NCBI RefSeq assembly: GCF_000025005.1
Contig: NC_013525.1
Span: forward strand, 434,001-498,000
Direction of reading: 5' to 3'
Length of the DNA stretch: 64,000 nucleotides
Source: Thermobaculum terrenum ATCC BAA-798
Lineage (GTDB): Bacteria; Chloroflexota; Chloroflexia; Thermobaculales; Thermobaculaceae
Part shown: one piece after another, positions 45,470 to 53,700 of the stretch
How positions within the stretch are numbered: position 1 is the stretch's first letter
Layout: each line of letters starts with the position of its first letter
Program-made: the position numbers and the translations under genes
The notes under the pieces: generated by a model
Database searches by the model: none
What the model saw: only the letters and a program-made list of their open reading frames with translations
What the model was told of the DNA's origin: nothing

Positions 45470-46756
45470 ATGAGTAGTTTGCAAGTGAGCTCCGAGAGCG
45501 GTGTGCTCCGGAAGGCCCTGGTACATACCCCAGGGGGGGAGCTCTCCATGGTTGCTCCCTCCAGGCTGCGTGACTTTCTATTTAGCGATATCCTCTATGA
45601 GAAGGGTGCCAGAGAGGAACACCTTACCCTGGTAAAAGTCTTACGGGAAATATTTAATGTTGAGGTTCTCCAGTTTACCGCCCTCCTTGAGGAGGCTTTG
45701 TCCTCCTCAGATCCTTTGGATAAGCTCAGGTTAGTAGAGGGTGTGTCAGATTTGGAAGGGCTGCACGCTGAGGATACCATCAAGCTAAAAGCCGCTTTCG
45801 AGGATGAATCCCAAAATGATGCCAGTTACTTGGCTCGTCTACTGATAACTGGTAAGCTCGTAGGCTCGGACCTCTCGATTTCCGACTTCATAAGGCATAA
45901 TCTATATCAACTTCAGCCCGTACCAAACCTGATGTTTGTGCGCGACCTGGCGGCTGTCATCGGTCAAGAGATGTTTGTGGGATGGAACTCTCAGAAGGTG
46001 CGCAGACGAGAAAACCTGTTATGGAGGTTTATCCTGCAGCATGCCTCTATAGGGCAGGATATCACGTGGCATAACTGGATGATGGAGGATGAGAACAGCT
46101 CTCCTTGCTACCTAGAAGGAGGGAACATCTTGCAGCCTAGACCCAATATTTTGCTGATAGGGCATGGCGTTCGGACCAACTCTTCGGCAGTTGAGAGGCT
46201 TATAAGGCACCTTCAGAATGTTATGGAGGATACCTGCTACCTGTTTGTGATTATGCTTCCGGACTACATACCTCATCTGGATGCGGTGCTATCGGCAATT
46301 TCTCCCTTCGAGTATGTAGCCTTTCCTCCGGCGGTCAAGGGGCACAGTCAATACTCTGTGGATGTGCTCCAGGTAGTACTACAACAAGGCAAGCAGCCTA
46401 AGACGCAGGTGGTTGATCTACTTGATTCTCTGCAGAGTACGATAGGTGAACCCCTAGATATCATCCCCTGTGGAGGAAGCGATACAGTTACTCAGAAGCG
46501 TGAATACTGGTGGGGGGGAGCCAGCTTACTTACCGTCTCGCCTGGGAAGATTATTTCTTACAACTCTCCAGAGAACACTCTAAATGAGCTTAGCAAGAGG
46601 GGTTATAAGATCATTCAAGCTACCGATGCGCTAAGTAATCCCGATAGCATCCGCTCTTGTGAGAGATGTGTCATAACCCTGAGAGGTTTAGAGTTGACCA
46701 GAGCAAGGGGCGGCCCCAGAAGCCTTGTGATGCCTCTGGTCAGGGAAGGAGTTTAA
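45470..46756 (+). CDS. Arginine deiminase (ArcA)-like protein lacking the catalytic cysteine
   Basis: The 428-residue protein aligns along its length with arginine deiminase: HTPGGELSMVAPSRLRDFLF at the start, LEGGN (usually EGGD), PHLDAV (usually MHLDTV) with the catalytic histidine, and RGGPRSLVMPLVRE at the end. In deiminases the last motif reads RCM-x-x-P with the cysteine nucleophile; here residue 418 is Ser (AGC, 46721-46723). TRDP is also altered to VRDL. It is probably a pseudo-enzyme or has a changed activity. It lies 4 bases after argS and abuts the sulfatase. Confidence 0.75.
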   Translation: MSSLQVSSESGVLRKALVHTPGGELSMVAPSRLRDFLFSDILYEKGAREEHLTLVKVLREIFNVEVLQFTALLEEALSSSDPLDKLRLVEGVSDLEGLHAEDTIKLKAAFEDESQNDASYLARLLITGKLVGSDLSISDFIRHNLYQLQPVPNLMFVRDLAAVIGQEMFVGWNSQKVRRRENLLWRFILQHASIGQDITWHNWMMEDENSSPCYLEGGNILQPRPNILLIGHGVRTNSSAVERLIRHLQNVMEDTCYLFVIMLPDYIPHLDAVLSAISPFEYVAFPPAVKGHSQYSVDVLQVVLQQGKQPKTQVVDLLDSLQSTIGEPLDIIPCGGSDTVTQKREYWWGGASLLTVSPGKIISYNSPENTLNELSKRGYKIIQATDALSNPDSIRSCERCVITLRGLELTRARGGPRSLVMPLVREGV

Positions 46757-48052
46757 GTGGTGAATCGTCCCTCTATAGTGCTCGTGACATGTCATGATCT
46801 TGGTACTTATCTACATTGTTATGGCGTACCCACCCCTGCCACACCTAACCTGGACAGATTGGCAGGTGAGGGGCTACAGTTCACTAATGCTTTCTGTGTG
46901 GCCCCTCAATGCAGCCCAAGCAGATCGGCGATAGCCACCGGGCGTTATCCACATAGCAACGGAGTAATGGGACTGACCCATCATCCCTTCGATTGGGACC
47001 TATATCCTGATGAGAAACATATAGCTCAGATACTCAAAGACTTAGGCTATGCTACTTTCCTGCTAGGGCATCAGCACGTTACTACTAACCCATCAAGGTT
47101 AGGTTTTGACCTGATGTTTCATGACAGAAGAGGGGAAGCTGTAGTAAATGAGTTCAGGAGAATAGTGCAGGCTCACGATTTCCAGGCTTCTCCTGCCTAC
47201 TTCGAAATAAACCTGAACCAGACTCATCGTCCATATGAAGGTGAAGGCTTGGACGTACAGTCCCAGCGTGAGGTTTTTGTTCCCGGCTTTCTACCAGAAG
47301 CCCCAGAGAGCAGGGATGAGATGCTGCAGTTCTATCGGTCTGTGGAGGTAGCCGACAAGCTGGTAGGGGATGTTCTAGAAATTGTAGATCAGTACGGCCT
47401 CAGGAATGAGATTATATTCGTGTTTACTACGGATCACGGCATTGCCATGCCCAGAGCCAAATGTACGCTCTATGATCCGGGATTACGTGTATCTCTGTTG
47501 TTGAGGTGGCCTGCTGGCTCATTTCCAACCGGGCAAAAGATCGATTCCCTGGTGAGCAATGTCGATATACTCCCCACTCTACTTGCTATGATCGGTATCG
47601 ATCCTCTGCCGGAATTCCTGCAGGGGAAATCTTTCCTTCCGTCGATGGTAGATGATCGCGCGGTACGTGATGAGGTGTTTGCTGAGAAGACCTTCCACAG
47701 CTATTACGATCCTATGCGCGCGATAAGAACGGATAGGTATAAGTACATAGTTAACTTTGAATCAAGCTTCCTGGTAGAGGTGCCTGGCGATATCCAGATG
47801 GGAGTTATATTCCGCAGGTTCACTCAGCTTTACAGTGCAACACAGCATCCAGTGATCGAGCTGTATGATCTGGAGTCTGATCCCCTGGAGGAGCATAACT
47901 TAGCAGGTAATCCTGATTATGCTGACATTGAGAGAGATCTCAGAGGAAGGCTTCTACAATGGATGGAGGCCACAGACGATCCTCTGCTCCAGGGACCTGT
48001 AGCCTCCCCAAGTTATCGGAAAGCTCTCAATGTATTAAAGGAATCGCCTTAG
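46757..48052 (+). CDS. Sulfatase family hydrolase
   Basis: The 431-residue protein has the formylglycine motif C-S-P-S-R in PQCSPSRSAIATGR near residue 52, in which the cysteine is converted to the catalytic aldehyde, and the metal-binding TTDHG near 225. It resembles heparan N-sulfatase-type enzymes, but no signal peptide is seen. The GTG start directly abuts the stop of the ArcA-like gene, indicating coupled translation. The 3' end overlaps the convergent SpoIID gene by 4 bases. Phosphonate or phosphodiester substrates are possible for the superfamily. Confidence 0.88.
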   Translation: MVNRPSIVLVTCHDLGTYLHCYGVPTPATPNLDRLAGEGLQFTNAFCVAPQCSPSRSAIATGRYPHSNGVMGLTHHPFDWDLYPDEKHIAQILKDLGYATFLLGHQHVTTNPSRLGFDLMFHDRRGEAVVNEFRRIVQAHDFQASPAYFEINLNQTHRPYEGEGLDVQSQREVFVPGFLPEAPESRDEMLQFYRSVEVADKLVGDVLEIVDQYGLRNEIIFVFTTDHGIAMPRAKCTLYDPGLRVSLLLRWPAGSFPTGQKIDSLVSNVDILPTLLAMIGIDPLPEFLQGKSFLPSMVDDRAVRDEVFAEKTFHSYYDPMRAIRTDRYKYIVNFESSFLVEVPGDIQMGVIFRRFTQLYSATQHPVIELYDLESDPLEEHNLAGNPDYADIERDLRGRLLQWMEATDDPLLQGPVASPSYRKALNVLKESP

Positions 48053-50493
48053 CGAAGAACTGCTATACCGTCGATATCGACCCTGTTGCTTGTTGATAAT
48101 TGATTGCGTTTGCCCAGCACCTTGATAGTTATTGTGTGTCGAGCGTTGCGGGTGCCCAAAGACTTTTCAAATACCACCGTCCTGGTGCTATACCTTGGAG
48201 CATAGAGGTCCACGGTCGCGATCCTGGACCCATCGATCCATACCTCGGCCATGCCTCTTGTGGGTCCTTTGACGCCGATCCATGCCACTCTGCGTCCATA
48301 GAAGGAGAAAGTGGCCTGTCGGCCATAGGAATAAGCGTAGTGATAGGTGTGCAGATAATGCCGGGCATAAGGATTGTAATAGCTGCGCCAGCCGGAGTTG
48401 TAGCTAAATCTCGTATCATCAAAGGGTACAATAACTCTGAAGTTTCTCCACGAGCTCACGTTGCCCGCAATATCTTCAGCCCGAAGCCTGAACAGATAGT
48501 TACCTCCTTGTGCCAAGTTTATAGGATCTCCATTGCCAAATGTGGCCGAAGTGGAGCTTGTTGCGCTCTTCCAGGGTACGTAGTCAGTTCCATTCTTCCA
48601 GTAGATGTCATAGTCCTTCACACCAGTTTGCTCGTCATTACCCTGCCAGCTTATAGGGAATGACAGTTCTGAAGACCTCTCTGTAGAGTATCTAGGGGCA
48701 TTAATAGTAATGCTCGGGGGAGTGGAGTCATCAAGGACGCTAATGTTCACGGCAACTTGATCCCCAAAGAAGCCCCTGTATGTGGATCCAAAAGATCCTT
48801 CCACTCTAAGCCTGAAATACTCTGTATAGTTTCCTGGTGGTAGGTCACCATTTAGTTTGAACCTAAAAGTCCCGATGCCCCCGGGCATGACCAGGGAATC
48901 CTGCATGAGGATTCTGGAGGATGATAACCAACTCCCCTCCACATAAAATCTGCTCGGGTGAAAGGCATCATTATATGTAACTAGTCTAACTGCGTTCTGG
49001 ATGCTAGAGCTGTTCTTGTACCAGGTGGCGTTGCCTGTGTTTCTGAGCTTCACAGTCAGGCTTCCTGTTGTCTGCTCGTAGTAGCTGGGGGAATCAGGAG
49101 TTATCGAATAGATCTGGGCCTTGTAAGACGGAGCTACCACTGTAAGTGGTATAGATGTAGATGTGGAGCTCTCGCCTGGTGGCAGTCCAGGAGCTAAGAA
49201 TCCACCTGGATCTATGTAGGTCACAGTTAGTACATAGTTGCCGTATAGCCCAGGGTAATCTATTGCAAGCCTTGGTACATACTTACTAATAGTGCGCACT
49301 TCTCCCGGGTCGATGGGGTTGGAGTTGTCATCTCCTCCCAGGTCGAGTATCTCACCATTGGGCCCTCGAAGTTTGATGTAGAGCTCTTGGAGCTGCATAG
49401 GTTCGCTGCCATAGTTCTTGACGGTCACTTTGACGTTGAAAGGCTCTCCCCAAGTGGGGGTGGTGCTGGTCACGTTAGGTCCTGAGTAGATTCTTAGGTC
49501 GGCTTCTGTAGCTGGCAAGATATCAACAGGATCGTAGTAGTAATGCAGGATCCAGTCCCAAGTCTTACCTTTGGTAGCCCAGTACTGACTTCCCCACTGG
49601 CTCATGACATCGGAGCCTTGCTCTCCTGGATCACCTTTGGTGCCGGCTCTGTAGAAAGCGGGGACTATATAGCCATTCTCGGTTAGTCTTTGGTACCAGG
49701 TATTCTCCACTGCTTGGTCTGTGCTCGCGTAACTGACCGCTGGGTTGTATACCTGATCGCAGGTAGTGTCCATGACATCAGCTCCCAGCCAGTACCACTT
49801 GCCCCCTCTGGACACGTAGTACCAAGCATAACTTTTTACTGCCATGGCTCCAGCTCGTAGGGACTCCATGTCCCAACTAGCAAACCATTCATTTGGGAGG
49901 ACATGCTTAACGTAGTCCTTGAAAGGTACCTCCACAACCTCACCTTTAGGTACTGGATCATATCTACAGCTCCACATATCTTCGGGCGAGAGTCCTGTCT
50001 TGTCAGTAACGTAGACCCTAATCACTCCTGGGGGGACCTTTTGGGAGCCCAAAGTGGTGGCTGCTGGTTTGAGATTCTGATCCTGCTCAGGTGAGACCTT
50101 CGACGGTGCTAAGTTGTTTTTGGTGGTCCCCGGAAGGGGCTGAGAAAGTGTGACATCGTGCTTTGATAACTTCACATCCAACCTTAGGGTATCGTTAGGG
50201 ATGATGACTGCATTGTATAGCCTCCAAACGCCAAGACCTGATGCTCTGACTGTAACGTTTATAGCTCGCCAGCTGTCTTGTACTAGTAGGGGATCAAATC
50301 TAAATCTACCCTGAGAGTCCGATATAACAGACTGTCCACCGGCTGATATAGAGGCTCCCTTTACTGGCAGTCCGTTGTAGGTAACTCTACCTTCTACATT
50401 ACCGTAGTCACCAACAGCTTTGACCGAAGGAGTCGTCAGTACTGTCAAGCATAGTAAAGCAGTAGCAAATATAGCTACTAAGCTGTTTTTCAT
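48049..50493 (-). CDS. Secreted SpoIID/LytB-domain protein with carboxypeptidase-regulatory-like and CARDB-like modules
   Basis: The protein is 814 residues from ATG 50493 (GGGGAG 7 bases upstream); the frame is open further but the promoter lies there. In order: a Sec signal (cleavage near residue 25), a carboxypeptidase regulatory-like beta fold (30-115), a SpoIID/LytB domain (about 150-325, with the conserved glutamate in VLPNEWFASW), CARDB/Ig-like modules (340-600), and a C-terminal beta sandwich of about 110 residues. SpoIID is a lytic transglycosylase; this version is probably vegetative and acts in the wall. Confidence 0.82.
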   Translation of the reverse strand: MKNSLVAIFATALLCLTVLTTPSVKAVGDYGNVEGRVTYNGLPVKGASISAGGQSVISDSQGRFRFDPLLVQDSWRAINVTVRASGLGVWRLYNAVIIPNDTLRLDVKLSKHDVTLSQPLPGTTKNNLAPSKVSPEQDQNLKPAATTLGSQKVPPGVIRVYVTDKTGLSPEDMWSCRYDPVPKGEVVEVPFKDYVKHVLPNEWFASWDMESLRAGAMAVKSYAWYYVSRGGKWYWLGADVMDTTCDQVYNPAVSYASTDQAVENTWYQRLTENGYIVPAFYRAGTKGDPGEQGSDVMSQWGSQYWATKGKTWDWILHYYYDPVDILPATEADLRIYSGPNVTSTTPTWGEPFNVKVTVKNYGSEPMQLQELYIKLRGPNGEILDLGGDDNSNPIDPGEVRTISKYVPRLAIDYPGLYGNYVLTVTYIDPGGFLAPGLPPGESSTSTSIPLTVVAPSYKAQIYSITPDSPSYYEQTTGSLTVKLRNTGNATWYKNSSSIQNAVRLVTYNDAFHPSRFYVEGSWLSSSRILMQDSLVMPGGIGTFRFKLNGDLPPGNYTEYFRLRVEGSFGSTYRGFFGDQVAVNISVLDDSTPPSITINAPRYSTERSSELSFPISWQGNDEQTGVKDYDIYWKNGTDYVPWKSATSSTSATFGNGDPINLAQGGNYLFRLRAEDIAGNVSSWRNFRVIVPFDDTRFSYNSGWRSYYNPYARHYLHTYHYAYSYGRQATFSFYGRRVAWIGVKGPTRGMAEVWIDGSRIATVDLYAPRYSTRTVVFEKSLGTRNARHTITIKVLGKRNQLSTSNRVDIDGIAVLR

Positions 50494-50523
50494 TACGAAT
50501 CTCCCCGATTTACAAAAATGCAA

Positions 50524-50553
50524 ATTCTAAAGTAGATGATTACATAAATGCAA
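50524..50553 (-). promoter_or_regulatory. Sigma-70 promoter of the SpoIID-like gene
   Basis: On the minus strand TTGCAT (50548-50553) and TAGAAT (50524-50529) are 18 bases apart. Transcription would begin near 50517, giving a leader of about 24 nt. The 19-bp repeat ends 6 bases upstream of the -35. Confidence 0.6.
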
Positions 50554-50559
50554 GTAGGG

Positions 50560-50578
50560 GGGAATAGGAAAATGGTAC
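50560..50578 (+). repeat. 19-bp exact repeat, copy 2
   Basis: GGGAATAGGAAAATGGTAC is identical to 42157-42175. Here it sits 6 bases from the -35 box of the minus-strand SpoIID gene and about 70 bases from the plus-strand promoter of the GGDEF/EAL gene. Confidence 0.75.
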
Positions 50579-50650
50579 GGTATATTAGTTCCCTTTGGTA
50601 GGTAAATTATGGTATTTAAGTGCTTCAAAGAAATTAGTACTATATAACCA

Positions 50651-50679
50651 TTGCAGATAAGCAAAAGTAAACTCATAAT
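50651..50679 (+). promoter_or_regulatory. Sigma-70 promoter of the GGDEF/EAL gene
   Basis: TTGCAG (50651-50656) and CATAAT (50674-50679) are 17 bases apart, giving a start near 50686 and a 40-nt leader. Confidence 0.5.
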
Positions 50680-50725
50680 AGGGTAATAACAACTCTGGAC
50701 GTGATGTAAAAGACAGGAAACTAGA

Positions 50726-53700
50726 GTGATTAAAGAGGAAGTTATAGAGACCTCTCAAAGCGACAAGTTGAACTCATACGAGGAACTTAAGGCTAGTCTG
50801 CTTAAGTTGGCTGCTACTGCTATAAGAGCTACTGGGTTTCAAGTAATCCTGGTAAACGTAAGGGAAGGAGAAGGTTTCCGGGTTATTACCGGGACAGACG
50901 ACATACTTCTGGGAACTTACACCACATTTGACTTCTGGAATAAGCTTCTAAAGGAAGAGTTCAGAATCAGTCAGTCCTACCTGGTGCCACCATGGCACTC
51001 TCGTCAGGTATTACAGGATGTACCCGATGATATGTATGTAATACCTGACATACCGGAAGCCAAGAGTCCAGAGGACTGGGATCCCTATCATTTCTTGATA
51101 GTGCCTCTTTTGGACAGTAAGCGAGAGGTCATTGGTTTCTTCTCAGTAGATGAACCAGTAAGCGGGAAGGTCCCTAGCGAGGACCTAATACAAGATCTGG
51201 AAACTTTCGCGGAACATGCAGCTCTGGCGATAGAGAAGTTTAACCTCATAAATGAGCTCTCAGACCGTGTAAGACAGGTAGATGCCTTATATAAAGTATC
51301 TAAGTCTATCAATAACTTTCAGGATTCAGAGGCTGCCCTCAGGTTCCTAGTAGACACTGCCAATGAACTGCTCCATGCCGATTTTGCGGTCCTGCTTGTT
51401 CATGAACCCGCTGGTGATCGTGCTATATCCACTGCCGAGATCGATGTAGAGACTTACGACAGGCTAAGACGTCTATCCAGGGAGCTGCTCTCTCCGGAGC
51501 CAACCCTGTATGAATTGCATTTGGCAGATGGAACTCCATCCAGCAGGCTAATTGGCGTGTGTGTGAGGGTTGGGCCTGAGGATGGTCCAATGGGAGTCCT
51601 AGGAGTTTTCTACCAAGATGAAAACCATCCAAAGGATATAAGCTATTCTATACTCTCATCCCTAGCAGAGCAGGCCTTTACGGCTTTGCGAAACAGGCAC
51701 CTATATAATGCTGCCGTTTCGAGAGCAGATAGGCTAAGGGTTATACAGTCTATAGCTTCTCGCTTGAATAGATTGAACGATGTTAGGAAGATAGCTAAGG
51801 CTATATCTGAGGAGCTGCGCCAACTGGTTGATTTCCATGCCTGCCGCATATTCCTGGCATCCGATGAGTATCTGGTACCCGCAGCGGTCATAACGGACCA
51901 TTCTGAATACTCTCCTGAGGAGGTAGACAACCTAAGAGTCGGATTCGGAGAGGGGATAACCGGTTGGGTAGCACAGCATGGTGAACCTGCATTGCTCCAC
52001 GACGCCGCTAAGGATACCCGCACGCGGCTGATACCAGGAACAAACGATATCGACGAGTCGATGCTTGCAGTGCCCATAAAGTACGACGACAGAGTAGTGG
52101 GCGTAATCACCCTCTCAAAAGTGGGACTGAATCAATTTGATAACGAAGACCTGCAGCTCTTGGTCATATTGGCAGACCAGGCTGCGATCGCTATTGAGAA
52201 CGCCAAGCTTGTTGAGAAGCTTAGCTTGGAAGCTGAGGCCCTACGTAAAAGTGAGGAGCGTAATCAGCTCATAAGCAGGGCCACCAATGATGCTATCTGG
52301 GATTGGGATCTCTCCACAAACAGAATTATCTGGAATGATGCCATCCAGAGGCTTTTTGGCTACGAGGCTGATCACGAGTTTGAAACCAGCATTGAGTGGT
52401 GGGAGGAACGGTGCCACCCAGATGACATCGAAAGGTTGAGGGAGAGCCTCTACGGAGCTATCAATTCGGATGCTGATGTGTGGGCAGAGGAGTACAGATT
52501 CAGGAAGGCAGATGGCAGCTACGCTTACGTGCTTGACCGCGGGTATATAGTTCGCGATGCGAGTGGCAAGGCTATAAGGGCCGTAGGCTCGATGCTGGAC
52601 ATTACTCATAGGATAGAGGCTGCTAAGGCACTGCGGGAGAGTGAGGAGAGATTCAAGGCTATATTTGAAGATTCAGCTATAGGTATGGCCCTGATTGACC
52701 AGGAAGGACGGATATTAAAGACTAATAAAGCATTGACCAAAATACTGGGCTACACCCAGAATGACTTGATAGAGAAGAACTTCCTAGAGCTTGTGCACCC
52801 AGATCACGAGTCTACTCTAAGAGGTAGGTTCACTCGAATCTTCTCTGGCAAGAACACTCACTACCACGTAGAGCAAAGATATATCCACAAAGATGGACAC
52901 GAGATTTGGGGCAACCTGACTGTGTCTGCTATTAGATCGCACTCGGGTGATGTGGATCTGGCTGTGTGCATGCTTGAGGATATAACTAGCAGGAAGCAAG
53001 CTGACTCTAGGATCCTCTTCCAGGCGAGGCTGTTGGATCAGGTGCCTGTGGCGGTGATAGCCTGCGATATGCAGATGAGGGTAGTACATTGGAACTCGGC
53101 GGCAAGTGACCTGTTCGGATATACCCCTCAGGAAGCTATTGGGAAGGAAGTCTTCGAGCTTGCCTCCACTATAGATAAGAGTGAGAACATTCGAGAAGTG
53201 ATTCAGGTAGTGCTTAGGGAGGGCAGCTGGAGAGGTGAGGTGGATTTCCCACTGGAAGACAGGGTTGTTCCTGCTCAGGTGGAGATATCAGCAGTACGTG
53301 ACAAGCGCAGGATGCTTGTAGGTCTAGTGGCCGTAATTGTCGATCTCTCCGATCAGAAGAAAGTTGAGGAGAGACTACGGAGGCAGAACGTGTACCTCAG
53401 CGCTCTCCACGAGATCGCACTGGCTACCATGCGCAGGCTGGACCCTAGTGATGTTTTCCGCACCCTGCTTACTCGTGCTGCTCCTCTCTTCAATGAAGAA
53501 AACGGCTTTGTGTACTTAGAGGATGATGACACCAGTAAGTTGAGGCTCTGGGTTGGCACGGGTGTGTTTACAGACTATGAGAATACCTGGCTGGAGCCTG
53601 GAGAAGGGGTGTCTGGACGCGTATGGCGTACAGGTAAGCCCGTTATTCTCAAAGACTACATCTCGTGGCCTCATCGTGCCAGGATGTTTGATGAACTAGT

